Made by a program: the position numbers and the translations under genes
NCBI RefSeq assembly: GCF_965225875.1
Contig: NZ_CBDDBS010000003.1
Coordinates: 1,054,001-1,118,000 of the forward strand
Direction of reading: 5' to 3'
From: Haliscomenobacter sp965225875
Lineage (GTDB): Bacteria; Bacteroidota; Bacteroidia; Chitinophagales; Saprospiraceae
DNA length: 64,000 bases
Part shown: positions 1 to 8,670 of the stretch, piece by piece
Numbering within the stretch: position 1 is the first letter of the stretch
Layout of the letters: each line of letters starts with the position of its first letter
The notes under the pieces: model-generated
What the model saw: only the letters and a program-made list of their open reading frames with translations
What the model was told of the DNA's origin: nothing
Database searches by the model: none

Positions 1-1628
1 AGGTATTTAACCCAGCATTTCAAGGTAAGGTCATCACCGAACCCGTAGCACACTTCAACAAGTACCAGCTCTGGATTGCCGTATTCATTGGTTATTTTTC
101 TGGTTTTGCCCAGTTTTTGCGCTTCCGGGAAAACAACTGGAGCAAAAATGCAATGCGTTTTGCGATCCATTTAGGGGCTGGGCTGGGCATTGCCGCTGTT
201 TTGACTTATTTAAGCAGCCTTTTGATCAATTTGCATACCTGGCAATACACCTTGCTTACCTTTAGTGCCTATTTCACCATTGTGAGTAACCTCGACTACT
301 TGATCACTCACTTGCGTGGTAAGCTTAAAATTGCCGGGTCGGCCTTTTCACACATTGGTTTCGGACTGATGATTGTGGGCATTATGGCTTCGGGGGTAAA
401 CCGCAAAATCATTTCTTCCAACGCCTTTTTGATGGATGGTTTGATCGCGGGTGGGGATGAGGAATTGAGCAAAAAGAACATCACCTTGTTCCGCAACGTG
501 CCTACCATGATGCAGGACTACCTGGTGACCTTTAAAAAGGATACGCTGGAGCACTTTACCCGGACTTATACGGTAAACTACCAACGTAAGAATAAAAAAG
601 GGAAAGTAGTAGAGGATTTTAACCTTTACCCAACCATCCTTTACGATAAATCCTTTACCAAAATTGCCACCTCCAATCCAGATACCCGGCATTATGTGCT
701 TAAGGACGTGTTTACGCACATCAGCGCCTTGCCAGAGGTAGAGCAAAACTTTGAGCTCAAAAAACAACGGGAAGAGGAACTTAAGTATAAAACCTTGAAC
801 CTGGAACAAGGCCGTACTCAAATCCTGCATGATACCCTGGATGTGGAAAATCAGGATACGGTGTTCCGTCGCACTTTCCAGATTAGCCTGGAATCAATCA
901 GCCGCAATCCGGTGCACCATGAATACAAACCCGAACCTGGTGATTTGGCCTTCAGCACCAAACTCAAAATTCGCCGAAGTGATGACGACAGTGTGTACTA
1001 CGCCAATCCGGTTATTTTGCTGCGGGGCCAATTGATTTACACTTATCCCGATCAGGTGGATGACCTGAGTGCCAAGTTCAAAATCAGTCAGGATGCTATT
1101 GAAAAGGTATTTGCGCTGGAGAATCAGCTCAAGTACGAAAACCTCAATTTGCGCCAGGGTGACGTAGGTCAATGGCAAGACCTCAAAATCAGGTTTACCG
1201 GCTTCAATAAGGCCCCCGAGCATCCAGATTACAGCCGCAAGGAAGGTGATCTGGCCGTGGGCGCCAAGCTGGACATTACAGGGCCAGATGGTAAAACCTA
1301 CCATGCCGAACCGATCTTCCTAATCCGGGAGCAGCAGCCTTTGAACGTTAAGGTGGAAGTACCCGAATTAGGCTTAAATGTGCGTTTCCCTTTGCTGGAT
1401 CCGGGCAAAGAAACGATTCAATTGATGTTGGCTAAAAGTACGGCACCGAGCAGCATTCCGGTTGAGGTTGCTACTGATGCCTTGCCCTCGAATTACATCG
1501 TTTTGGAAGCAATGGAGTTTCCGGGGATCAATGTGTTCTGGTTTGGTTCGCTACTGATGATGTTTGGCTTGGGCTTCAGCATCTGGAACCGGATGAGCAC
1601 CCGACGCAGCGGAGAATCCCTAGCCTAA
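1..1628 (+). CDS. ccmF: Cytochrome c haem lyase, CcmF/CcsA type (C-terminal part)
   Basis: The reading frame is open from base 3, so this is the 3' end of a gene that begins before the window. The visible part has a membrane segment at bases 60-120 and two or three more around bases 150-410. A large soluble region of about 350 residues follows, and a last membrane helix precedes the stop (motif EFPGINVFWFGSLLMMFG). Helices, then a large extracytoplasmic domain, then a terminal helix is the plan of CcmF/NrfE-type haem lyases, which attach haem to apocytochrome c outside the cytoplasmic membrane. A TTG at 117 could be taken as a start, but the conserved-looking sequence continues upstream of it, so that start is rejected. 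The catalytic tryptophan-rich WWD segment would lie upstream and cannot be checked here. A cytochrome c lipoprotein that would need such an enzyme lies at 33.7 kb. Confidence 0.75.
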   Translation, partial: VFNPAFQGKVITEPVAHFNKYQLWIAVFIGYFSGFAQFLRFRENNWSKNAMRFAIHLGAGLGIAAVLTYLSSLLINLHTWQYTLLTFSAYFTIVSNLDYLITHLRGKLKIAGSAFSHIGFGLMIVGIMASGVNRKIISSNAFLMDGLIAGGDEELSKKNITLFRNVPTMMQDYLVTFKKDTLEHFTRTYTVNYQRKNKKGKVVEDFNLYPTILYDKSFTKIATSNPDTRHYVLKDVFTHISALPEVEQNFELKKQREEELKYKTLNLEQGRTQILHDTLDVENQDTVFRRTFQISLESISRNPVHHEYKPEPGDLAFSTKLKIRRSDDDSVYYANPVILLRGQLIYTYPDQVDDLSAKFKISQDAIEKVFALENQLKYENLNLRQGDVGQWQDLKIRFTGFNKAPEHPDYSRKEGDLAVGAKLDITGPDGKTYHAEPIFLIREQQPLNVKVEVPELGLNVRFPLLDPGKETIQLMLAKSTAPSSIPVEVATDALPSNYIVLEAMEFPGINVFWFGSLLMMFGLGFSIWNRMSTRRSGESLA

Positions 1629-1637
1629 CTCGACTTA

Positions 1638-1743
1638 GGTTTTTCTTCGGTGCCTTAGGTTTCTTAGGCGGTGAAATATTGACCTGATAATCAGGTATTT
1701 ACTTTTTCACCACCTAAGAAACCTAAGGCACTAAAGAAAAACC
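1638..1743. repeat. Long inverted repeat, CCTAAGAAACCTAAGG family, copy 1
   Basis: Arms 1638-1676 and 1705-1743 pair over 39 positions with 3 mismatches. The loop holds a second small palindrome, cctgataatcagg (1683-1695). The element sits between two plus-strand genes and could act as a terminator for the haem-lyase gene. The same core word, cacctaagaaacctaaggca, recurs at 11711-11753 and in one degenerate arm at 45951-45985. Confidence 0.85.
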
Positions 1744-1768
1744 ATAGATTTATACTAAACACCAACTT

Positions 1769-2539
1769 GTGATTCAAACCATCAGCATCGTAGGCGCTGG
1801 AAAAGTCGCCACCCACCTCAGTAAAAGGCTCCAGGCATGTGGCCTGACCATCCGCCAAATTTACAGCCGACAATTAAAAGATGCTCAGGAGCTGGCAGCA
1901 GCTGTCAAGGCCGAGGGCGTCAATCAATGGAAAGATTTACAATTTTCAGGGCTGGATTTACTTATTATCGCGGTCAAAGACCAGGCTATTCCTGAAGTCG
2001 CACAGCACTTAAGTACACTACCCTCCCACTCTATCCTCGTCGTACATACTTCTGGCAGTAGCCCTTTGAGCTGGTTAAACGCTCTTCCACGTCACGGTAT
2101 ATTTTATCCCTTACAAAGCTTTTCGCCTGGTCGGGAACCTAATTTTGAGCAAATTCCCATTTGTGTGGAGGCGCCTAATCCTGTCGATCAAAACCTTTTG
2201 GTCGAACTTGGTCAACGCATCAGTCAAAAAGTACAAATTACTAGTGAAGCGGATCGGCGCAGCCTGCACCTCGCTGCGGTTTTTGTCAATAACTTCGCCA
2301 ATCATTTGTACCAGATTGCGGCGAAAATTTTGGCCGAGCGCCACTTGCCTTTTGACTTGTTGTTGCCACTGATTCAGGAAACAGCAGCCAAAATCCAGGG
2401 CCACGATCCAGCCGAAATGCAAACTGGACCAGCCTTACGCGGTGATCGGGCAACAATTGAGCGACACCTCGATATGTTGGAAGAACACCCGGAATGGCGG
2501 GAGTTATATGGGGTATTCACAGCATTGATTAGGGCATAA
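1769..2539 (+). CDS. Rossmann-fold DUF2520 domain protein (ProC-like NADP-binding)
   Basis: The 256-residue protein begins with a beta strand and the dinucleotide-binding loop GAGKVATHL (residues 9-17), as in 6-phosphogluconate/pyrroline-carboxylate reductase-like Rossmann domains. A second motif, VVHTSGS (about residues 91-97), is typical of the family. The helical C-terminal half (about 125-256, with NNFANHLYQIA) matches the DUF2520 arrangement found after a Rossmann-like domain in Bacteroidota. It is probably a cytosolic NAD(P)-dependent oxidoreductase, but its substrate is unknown. The start is a GTG at 1769. No in-frame ATG lies close enough upstream to keep the nucleotide-binding strand at the N-terminus. 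A long inverted repeat separates it from the previous gene. Confidence 0.75.
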   Translation: MIQTISIVGAGKVATHLSKRLQACGLTIRQIYSRQLKDAQELAAAVKAEGVNQWKDLQFSGLDLLIIAVKDQAIPEVAQHLSTLPSHSILVVHTSGSSPLSWLNALPRHGIFYPLQSFSPGREPNFEQIPICVEAPNPVDQNLLVELGQRISQKVQITSEADRRSLHLAAVFVNNFANHLYQIAAKILAERHLPFDLLLPLIQETAAKIQGHDPAEMQTGPALRGDRATIERHLDMLEEHPEWRELYGVFTALIRA

Positions 2540-2555
2540 AATGTATAAGAATTTG

Positions 2556-2563
2556 TAGTTTTG
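2556..2563 (+). promoter_or_regulatory. TAnnTTTG (-7) promoter element before the DUF2306 gene
   Basis: TAGTTTTG matches the Bacteroidota -7 consensus TAnnTTTG and lies 32 bases before the ATG at 2596. No clear TTTG (-33) element is visible at the right distance, so only half of the promoter is supported. Confidence 0.4.
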
Positions 2564-2595
2564 ACCTTGCTATTTTTAATCAATTCCCTATTGCC

Positions 2596-3426
2596 ATGTC
2601 AACAGAGAAACAGCAAGGTGTAACTGGTTTGAGCGCAACCCTACTCCAATGGATGGGAACTGCTCTGGTCACCATAGTTTGGATCAGTAGTGGTTTATTT
2701 GGTTTGTACATCCTGGCCTTTTATGCCGCGGCCGCCTACCAGGGTGAAATGAATCGCTGGAACAAAGTTTTGCCTGAGTTGTATGGACCTAGCAGCGGTA
2801 CAGCTAATGCGGGTATTGGATTGCACTTTGCAGCAGGGGGAATTATCCTCATTTTGGGCAGCATTCAGTTGATCGACGCCATACGCAATCGTTATCCATC
2901 TTTTCATCGCTGGGTTGGGCGGGTGTATGTTCTTGCATCTGTCTTTGCTGGGCTTGGCGGATTGAGTTTTATCTTGATCAAAGGCACCATTGGTGGCATG
3001 GTGATGGATATAGGTTTTGGGTTATACGGTGCGTTGATGTTGATTTGTGCCACCGAAACTTTTCGGCATGCCCGAGCGCGACGCATTGAACTGCATCGAG
3101 CCTGGGCCTTGCGCCTTTATGCCTTAGCTATTGGTTCTTGGTTGTATAGGATGGATTATGGCTTTTGGATTTTATTGACTGATGGCTGGGGGCACGAAGA
3201 TTACTTTACCGGGCCATTTGATAAGGTTATGGCCTTTTTCTTTTACTTGCCTAACTTGTTGGTAGCCGAAATTTTCATTCAAAAACTCAAATCAAAAACA
3301 TCACTGGCTTTTAATCTTGTCGGAACGCTTTTATTGCTGGCAGTCAACGGTTTTCTGGTGCTTGGGACTTACTTTTTTACGAAACATTATTGGGGTCCGG
3401 CGATTTTGACCTGGATCACAGGCTGA
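2596..3426 (+). CDS. DUF2306 family integral membrane protein
   Basis: The 276-residue protein has about seven hydrophobic segments: near residues 15-45, 73-95, 110-130, 133-152, 175-195, 208-225 and 240-265. Motifs HRWVGRVYVL (about 104-113) and ELHRAWALRLYAL (about 163-175) carry the conserved His/Arg pairs of DUF2306 membrane proteins. The function of the family is not established. It resembles small four-to-eight helix cytochrome-b561-like proteins, but no haem binding can be claimed from sequence alone. The ATG at 2596 gives a short polar N-terminus before the first helix. The gene is the last before a palindromic terminator region shared with the convergent amylase gene. Confidence 0.75.
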   Translation: MSTEKQQGVTGLSATLLQWMGTALVTIVWISSGLFGLYILAFYAAAAYQGEMNRWNKVLPELYGPSSGTANAGIGLHFAAGGIILILGSIQLIDAIRNRYPSFHRWVGRVYVLASVFAGLGGLSFILIKGTIGGMVMDIGFGLYGALMLICATETFRHARARRIELHRAWALRLYALAIGSWLYRMDYGFWILLTDGWGHEDYFTGPFDKVMAFFFYLPNLLVAEIFIQKLKSKTSLAFNLVGTLLLLAVNGFLVLGTYFFTKHYWGPAILTWITG

Positions 3427-3430
3427 GTGT

Positions 3431-3493
3431 AGAGACGCACGGCTGTGCGTCTCTGAATCGAATTTTATGTCAAAAAGAGACGCACAGCCGTGC
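3431..3493. terminator. Bidirectional terminator-like palindromes, AGACGCACGGC family, copies 1 and 2
   Basis: Bases 3431-3454 form a nearly perfect palindrome built on agacgcacggc. The part 3437-3454 is also perfectly complementary (18 bp) to 3476-3493, giving two competing hairpins. The element lies between convergent genes ending at 3426 and 3512, as expected for a terminator serving both strands. A third copy is at 23786-23805. Confidence 0.75.
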
Positions 3494-3511
3494 ATTCCTA
3501 TGGTCAAATGA

Positions 3512-5356
3512 TCATTTCAACTCCAATACCGTTGCGGTCTTCCCTTTCAACTCTAAACTTTTCCCCAAGCTCAACATCTCCCCACTCAGCACATCCACTG
3601 CGCTTGTTTTCCCTTTGATCACTTCGGCAAAGTGACCTAAATCAAGTGACTTGCTATTTGCATTTTTATTCATCAACACCAAAACCGTTTCATCAGCAGT
3701 GTACCGTGCAAACACATACACCCCATCTTGTGGCCCAAAATGCAGCGTTTTACCATTGTGAATCACCGTTTTTTGCTTGCGCCAGTTCAACATTTTTTTC
3801 ATAAAAGACTGGATGCGCAGCTGATCAGCACTCAAACCTTGCCCAGTAAAAGCATTCACTGCATCGCCCGCCCAACCGCCGGGAAAATCGGTCCGAATCA
3901 GGCCATGGTCACCAGGTTTGGCACTGTTGTCGATCAATACTTCGGTTCCGTAATAAATCTGGGGAATGCCCCGGACGGTCAACAAATAAGTCAAAGCCAT
4001 TTGGGTGAGATCGACATCCTTTTTCAATTGGGTAAAAATGCGATCCATATCGTGGTTGTCCCCAAAAACCATCAGGGCCTGGGGGTTGGCGTACACAAAA
4101 TCGTTAGCCAGTGCCTCGTACAATTTATCGAAACCGCCCCTGCCAGGCTCGGTCAAAGCTTGCACCAAGGCTGCTTGCAAAGGAAAATCCATGGGGCTTT
4201 CCAAACAACTGGTATAACCATCGTGGTTCTTTTTGCCTTGTTGCCAATAAGCAGCAATGAGCGGATTAGTGCTCCACTCCTCCCCTACGATGCTAAAATT
4301 GGGGTATTCATTCATGATGGCGCAACTCCAGTTTTTCAAAAAGTTCTTTTCTGAATATGGATAGGTATCCTGGCGAATGCCCCCCAAACCCAAGGTTTCG
4401 ATCCACCAGATGCTATTTTGGATCAGGTATTTGGCCAAAAACGGATTTTGGTGGTTCATATCGGGCATATCGGGCACAAACCAGCCTTGTGTCATTAGTT
4501 TTTTATCCACTTGAGCCGCGTAAAGATCTTCATTGATGGTACGGCGGTGGTTGGTAACCTGCATGGAATCAGGGTAATTGACCCAGTTTTTAAAGGGTAA
4601 ATCCTCCATCCACCAGTATTTTACCCCAGAGTGATTGACCACATCGTCTTTGATGAGTTTGATGCCCTTTTCACGGGCTTTATTCGCCAATTCTTTATAG
4701 TCTTCAAGGCTCCCGAAACGGGGATCAACTTTGTAATAATCGGTGATTGCATACCCGTGGTAGGACCATCTGGGCATATCATTTTCGAGTAGTGGTGTAG
4801 GCCAAATGGCCGTAAAACCCATAGCAGCCAGGTAATCCAGGCTATTGATGATGCCCCGGATGTCGCCCCCGTGGCGGGCGTAATCTTCCTTGCGGTTGAT
4901 GGTTTTTTCCCGCAAGGTATCACTTTTGTCATTGCTTGGGTCGGCATTGACAAAGCGGTCAGGTGTAACCAAATAAATGACATCTTTTGAACTGAAGCCC
5001 ATTTGATTTTGAGCGGCCTTGTTGCGTGGCAAGAGGGGGTACTGGTAAGTGATCGTTGGCGAGCCAGCTTTTCTGAAATTGATGCTGAATTTTCCCGGTT
5101 TGGTGCCCGGAGCAATCAATAAACTGATGAAGAGATAGTTGGGGCTATCTCCACGATTAATGGTTTTGATGCTTACCCCAGGATAGCTGATGCTGGGACT
5201 TGTGCTGCCGATATTGGGGCCGTGTACTAGCAACTGTAGTTCCGGGTTTTTCATGCCCACCCACCAGTTGGAAGGTTCAATGCGTTCAATTTGAGCGAAT
5301 AAACCCATTGCCCAGAGGCTCAACAGCCCGCTGATCATCCATTTCGATTTCAACAT
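3512..5356 (-). CDS. Secreted GH13 alpha-amylase / neopullulanase-type cyclomaltodextrinase
   Basis: The 614-residue protein has a signal peptide (cleavage after ...GLFA, about residue 21) and an N-terminal immunoglobulin-like domain (about 22-110, IERIEPSNWWVGM). That domain is typical of Bacteroidota cyclomaltodextrinases of the SusA/neopullulanase group. The (beta/alpha)8 barrel follows, then a small beta C-terminal domain (about 525-614). GH13 motifs are visible: region I DDVVNH (about 237-242), nucleophile Asp330 in GIRQDTYPY, acid/base Glu359 in VGEEW, and Asp436 in NHD (434-436). It should hydrolyse alpha-1,4-glucans or cyclodextrins in the periplasm or at the cell surface. No SusC/SusD pair lies beside it, so it is not part of a classical polysaccharide-utilisation locus here. 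It is transcribed in the same direction as dnaA, with a hairpin between them. Confidence 0.9.
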   Translation of the reverse strand: MLKSKWMISGLLSLWAMGLFAQIERIEPSNWWVGMKNPELQLLVHGPNIGSTSPSISYPGVSIKTINRGDSPNYLFISLLIAPGTKPGKFSINFRKAGSPTITYQYPLLPRNKAAQNQMGFSSKDVIYLVTPDRFVNADPSNDKSDTLREKTINRKEDYARHGGDIRGIINSLDYLAAMGFTAIWPTPLLENDMPRWSYHGYAITDYYKVDPRFGSLEDYKELANKAREKGIKLIKDDVVNHSGVKYWWMEDLPFKNWVNYPDSMQVTNHRRTINEDLYAAQVDKKLMTQGWFVPDMPDMNHQNPFLAKYLIQNSIWWIETLGLGGIRQDTYPYSEKNFLKNWSCAIMNEYPNFSIVGEEWSTNPLIAAYWQQGKKNHDGYTSCLESPMDFPLQAALVQALTEPGRGGFDKLYEALANDFVYANPQALMVFGDNHDMDRIFTQLKKDVDLTQMALTYLLTVRGIPQIYYGTEVLIDNSAKPGDHGLIRTDFPGGWAGDAVNAFTGQGLSADQLRIQSFMKKMLNWRKQKTVIHNGKTLHFGPQDGVYVFARYTADETVLVLMNKNANSKSLDLGHFAEVIKGKTSAVDVLSGEMLSLGKSLELKGKTATVLELK

Positions 5357-5437
5357 TGCTAATCTGTTTAGGTCTCAATGCCTCAGCACTGAGTAAGTTT
5401 CAAGCGGCAAAATAGAATAAAAAAAAATAGCCACAAA

Positions 5438-5481
5438 GACACAAAGGCACGAAGGAGCATTGCCCTTCGTGCCTTTGTGTC
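5438..5481. terminator. Perfect 18-bp hairpin between dnaA and the amylase gene
   Basis: Arms 5438-5455 and 5464-5481 are perfectly complementary with an 8-base loop. Bases 5418-5428 form an A-run, which read on the minus strand is a T-run about 10 bases beyond the stem. This fits an intrinsic terminator for dnaA (minus strand, stop at 5529). A second, weaker complementarity (aaagggc / gcccttt) lies at 5494-5531. Confidence 0.75.
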
Positions 5482-5528
5482 GTTTTAGCCCTGAAAGGGC
5501 GATATATCTCCTCAAAGGGCATAGCCCT

Positions 5529-6998
5529 TTATTTCTCGCTCAAACTCATCCGAATCTTTTTCTCCAGATCACTCACTGTCTCTTTGAAAAACGGATCCGT
5601 TTCCATCAAATCCTGTACGGTACGGCAAGAATAAATCACTGTACTGTGGTCCCGGCCTCCAAACACTTCACCCAGTGCTTTCAACGAACGATCGGTCATG
5701 TTTTTAGCCAGGTACATACTCAATTGACGCGCAATCACAATGGAGCGTTTGCGGGTTTTGCCATTGAGGGTTTCGACGGGTACCTTGAAATATTCCGCTA
5801 CGAGTTTTTGAATGAACTCGACGGTGATTTCTTTATTGATTTCGGTTACAAAATTTCGCACCACCTCTTTGGCCAAATCGATGTCGATTTCACGGCGGTT
5901 CAAAGAGGATTGGGCAATCAGACTGATCAGCACCCCTTCCAGTTCGCGGATGTTGTTTTTGATGTTGTAGCAGATAAACTCAGTGACATCCTGGGCGATT
6001 TCAACCCCTTCCATCATCATCTTGTGCTCCAGGATGGCGATGCGGGTTTCAAGATCGGGGGCTTGCAAATCGGCAGAAAGGCCCCATTTGAAACGTGAGA
6101 TCAAACGCTCCTCCATGTCCTGCAAGTCCTTGGGGGGACGGTCAGAAGTAAGGATGATTTGTTTGCCGTTTTGATGTAGCTGGTTAAAAATATGGAAGAA
6201 TATATCCTGCGTTTTTTTCTTGCCTTCCAAAAATTGGATGTCATCTACAATCAGCACATCGATGTGTTGGTAAAAAGTGACCACATCATTGATGGCGTTG
6301 TTCTTGATTCCCGCGATGATTTGGTTGGTAAATTTTTCGGAGGAAACGTAGAGTACCGTTTTCGCCGGAAATTTTTCCAAAATCTCATTGCCAATCGCTT
6401 GTGCCAGGTGCGTTTTGCCCAAACCCACATTGCCAAAAATGACTAAGGGGTTAAAAGAAGTTTGCCCGGGTTTACGGGAAATAGCATAACCGGCGGAACG
6501 AGCCAATCGATTGCAATCTCCCTCGATGTAATTGTCGAAGCGATAGTTTGGGTTTAACTGAGGATCCACCTTCATCTTTTTAATCCCCGGAATCACAAAG
6601 GGATTTTTGATGGAGTCGGTATCCACATTATTGTAGTAGGGCAATTGGTCGGAAAGAGACACATTACCAGGGTTGCTGGAATTCGGTTTTTCAAAACCAT
6701 TCCCATTTCCAGCATAAACTTTACGTTTTTCTTCTTCGCGGGGGTCGTTTACCAAAATTTGGTATTCCAGGCGTGCTTTGTCGCCCAACTGACTACGGAT
6801 ACTTGTTTTGAGCAGCGATACGTAATGTTCCTCCAACCATTCATAGAAGTACTTGTTGGGTACCTGAATGGTCAGCGCGTTTCCATCTAGCCGCACAGGC
6901 TTGATGGGCTCGAACCAAGTTCTGAATGCCTGCATGTTAACATTGTTGCGAATGTTTTGCAGACAGCTCTCCCACACTGTAGCATGATCTTTAACCAT
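5529..6998 (-). CDS. dnaA: Chromosomal replication initiator DnaA
   Basis: The 489-residue protein has all DnaA domains. Domain I is about residues 4-85 (VWESCLQNIR...FRTWFEPIKP), and domain II is a linker to about residue 145. Domain III is the AAA+ ATPase with Walker A GNVGLGKT at 189-196 and Walker B VLIVDDIQFL. Domain IV binds DNA with the signature GGRDHSTVIYSCRTV near the C-terminus. It binds DnaA boxes and melts the replication origin. The start at 6998 was preferred over an in-frame upstream ATG at 7097. The extra 33 residues would be hydrophobic and unlike the family, and the chosen start gives the usual N-terminus. No cluster of DnaA boxes is seen on either side, and dnaN/recF do not follow, so the origin need not be here. 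Confidence 0.95.
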   Translation of the reverse strand: MVKDHATVWESCLQNIRNNVNMQAFRTWFEPIKPVRLDGNALTIQVPNKYFYEWLEEHYVSLLKTSIRSQLGDKARLEYQILVNDPREEEKRKVYAGNGNGFEKPNSSNPGNVSLSDQLPYYNNVDTDSIKNPFVIPGIKKMKVDPQLNPNYRFDNYIEGDCNRLARSAGYAISRKPGQTSFNPLVIFGNVGLGKTHLAQAIGNEILEKFPAKTVLYVSSEKFTNQIIAGIKNNAINDVVTFYQHIDVLIVDDIQFLEGKKKTQDIFFHIFNQLHQNGKQIILTSDRPPKDLQDMEERLISRFKWGLSADLQAPDLETRIAILEHKMMMEGVEIAQDVTEFICYNIKNNIRELEGVLISLIAQSSLNRREIDIDLAKEVVRNFVTEINKEITVEFIQKLVAEYFKVPVETLNGKTRKRSIVIARQLSMYLAKNMTDRSLKALGEVFGGRDHSTVIYSCRTVQDLMETDPFFKETVSDLEKKIRMSLSEK

Positions 6999-7358
6999 TC
7001 TCCAGAATCTTTCGCCAAAGGGCGTTAAACAATAAATAGTCTCAATTTGTAAAAGAGAGCGTATCAGTAAGTTAATAAAAAAGGTGAGTTTGTTCAAGAG
7101 CTTTAGTCTCGCAATTTGTACAAACCGTTCCTTCCATCAGAGGGATACAAAGATGGAAAAAAGAATCCGTTTAGGGAAATCCGTTCGTCGACTTTTTTCT
7201 GATCAAATGAGCAAAAAAACTGGAACTGCCTGTAAACCTATGGGCTCTGGGCCGAAATATTTTTTTTGGGTTTATATCCAGTCTTGTAATTTCAACCCGC
7301 TGAATATTTGTTCTAAATTTTTTGTTGTCATACAAGGGTTTTTATGCAATTTCTTGCT
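6999..7358. other. Non-coding gap upstream of dnaA
   Basis: These 360 bases lie between the start of dnaA and the stop of the LacI gene, both on the minus strand, and should hold the dnaA promoter. On the minus strand CATCTTTG (7145-7152) is one base off the TAnnTTTG consensus. No DnaA box (TTATCCACA), repeat or credible small gene was seen. The region is AT-rich with scattered T-runs. Confidence 0.5.
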
Positions 7359-8429
7359 TTAATTTCCTTGCTCTCGTTGTAGATAATAAGCCGCATTTTC
7401 GGCCACTACAATGTCCAACGGAAGGTGTTGTACCCTGGGTAATTGTTTTTTAAAAATAAAATAATCCGTCAGGTTTTTAATTGCTAAATAACCCTGGTAG
7501 TTGGCATTCTGGTTGATTAAAAAATCAATTTTTCCCATTTGTAAAAAGTGCAGGTTGTTGGGTAAAAGATCATAGCCCAGGATAGGCAAATGAACTTGAG
7601 AAAGGTCTTGAATCGCCTCTACCAGTTTATAAGCCCGAGAGTTAGAGACAAACACAGTTTTTATGTCAGCGTATTGTTGGAGCAATCCATTCAGTAAGGC
7701 CTCCAAACGTTCAGGGTTGTCAAAATCCTCTATATCCTGCCGCAGCACAGCAAATGAATCCTGATCCTTTTGTGCCAAAAAATGCCGCAAACCTTGTTCT
7801 TTGTCCATGAGGTGTTTGGCATTCGTGGTTTCCTTATCCAGATTGAGCAACAAAACCCTGCCTGATCCATTCATGACTGTGCTAAGGAGTTTGCCTGCTA
7901 ATACGCCACTTTGATAAGAATCCTGACCAATGTAAGACATCACTTGAGGGTGTTCTACATCCGTATTGACCAGGATGGTGGGCACTTCCACCTCGGCGCA
8001 ATGGTCGAGTAGTTCCAATGACTCTTTGAGAAAAATAGGTGGGAAAACCAGCGCAGCTGGCTTTTGATCAATCAAGTCAAGTGCACTCCTTTTAAAATCC
8101 TGTGGACTGAACAAATCGAACATTTGTTCAAGCAAACCTATGCCATAATGCCTAACAGATTGCTGAGCCCGACGCATTCCCAGCAAGGGCAAATCCCAGT
8201 ATGGATCACTATGCAATTGCGGCATCAATACCCCAATCTTGATCACCCGATTGAAGGCTAAAGTACTGGCAATGAGGTTGGGTTCAAAATCCAACGCTTC
8301 CATTACCTCCAAGACTTTTGCTTTTACTTCGGGTGAAACCCTACCCCGGTCGTGAATAACCCGATCCACCGTTCCCACCGAAACTCCAGCTTGCTCCGCA
8401 ATGTCTTTGATGGTGATTCGTTTATTCAT
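7359..8429 (-). CDS. LacI-family transcriptional regulator of the amino-sugar genes
   Basis: The 356-residue protein begins with a LacI-type helix-turn-helix (about residues 2-50: ITIKDIAEQAGVSVGTVDRVIH). The hinge (PEVKAKVLEVMEAL) and a periplasmic-binding-protein-like sugar-sensing domain (about 60-350) follow. The MNKR start at 8429 is preferred over an ATG 24 bases upstream because it places the helix-turn-helix at the usual distance from the N-terminus. It is divergent from a ROK kinase, a NagB-type enzyme and a GH20 hexosaminidase, so it probably responds to N-acetylglucosamine or a phosphorylated derivative and controls those genes and itself. Two identical 12-bp palindromes in the divergent region are its likely binding sites. 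The variant VGTVDRV instead of VSTVSRV is common among Bacteroidota members of the periplasmic-binding-protein-like group. Confidence 0.85.
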   Translation of the reverse strand: MNKRITIKDIAEQAGVSVGTVDRVIHDRGRVSPEVKAKVLEVMEALDFEPNLIASTLAFNRVIKIGVLMPQLHSDPYWDLPLLGMRRAQQSVRHYGIGLLEQMFDLFSPQDFKRSALDLIDQKPAALVFPPIFLKESLELLDHCAEVEVPTILVNTDVEHPQVMSYIGQDSYQSGVLAGKLLSTVMNGSGRVLLLNLDKETTNAKHLMDKEQGLRHFLAQKDQDSFAVLRQDIEDFDNPERLEALLNGLLQQYADIKTVFVSNSRAYKLVEAIQDLSQVHLPILGYDLLPNNLHFLQMGKIDFLINQNANYQGYLAIKNLTDYFIFKKQLPRVQHLPLDIVVAENAAYYLQREQGN

Positions 8430-8467
8430 TGCTTTAAAAAAAATTGAATGCAAAATTAAATTTTAGG

Positions 8468-8479
8468 GTGTGCGCACAC
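8468..8479. promoter_or_regulatory. Candidate LacI operator, proximal copy
   Basis: Perfect palindrome gtgtgcgcacac, identical to the one at 8530-8541. It lies directly downstream of the minus-strand -7 element (8481-8488), so a bound repressor would block lacI transcription. LacI-family operators are even palindromes centred on CG, as here. Confidence 0.65.
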
Positions 8480-8480
8480 A

Positions 8481-8510
8481 CAAAGGTAGAAAAAAGTATG
8501 TGTCCGCAAA
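8481..8510 (-). promoter_or_regulatory. Promoter of the LacI gene (TTTG-N18-TACCTTTG)
   Basis: Read on the minus strand, TTTG (8510-8507) is followed after 18 bases by TACCTTTG (8488-8481). This fits the Bacteroidota -33/-7 promoter layout. The transcript would start inside or beside the operator at 8468-8479. Confidence 0.6.
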
Positions 8511-8529
8511 CGCTAAAATTTTTTCTTGC

Positions 8530-8541
8530 GTGTGCGCACAC
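8530..8541. promoter_or_regulatory. Candidate LacI operator, distal copy
   Basis: Second exact copy of gtgtgcgcacac, 62 bp centre to centre from the first. It covers the place where the -33 element of the plus-strand kinase promoter would be. A degenerate half copy (tgtgtccgc) lies at 8499-8507. Confidence 0.65.
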
Positions 8542-8559
8542 ACAATTTAAAAAAATATC

Positions 8560-8567
8560 TACCTTTG
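8560..8567 (+). promoter_or_regulatory. TACCTTTG (-7) element for the ROK kinase gene
   Basis: Exact TAnnTTTG match, identical to the -7 element used on the other strand, 103 bases before the GTG start of the kinase. No TTTG is found at the -33 position, which is occupied by the distal operator. The promoter may therefore be weak or activator-dependent. Confidence 0.5.
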
Positions 8568-8670
8568 TCCCAAGTGAGGTAATTAAGATGAAAGCTCTTA
8601 TTTTCGCTGCGCGTGTTGCATCAAAATTTGGTCGCACGATGAAGAAACTCATCAAATAAGCTATCGACAA

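Noticed and set aside
5460..6098. 212-codon open frame antisense to dnaA
   Set aside because: It is the shadow of the conserved DnaA C-terminal domain on the other strand, has no domain signature and shares the hairpin region as its start.
8444..8659. Possible 71-codon gene between lacI and the kinase gene
   Set aside because: It would run through both operators and promoters, and its sequence mirrors the palindromes. Treated as leader and control DNA.
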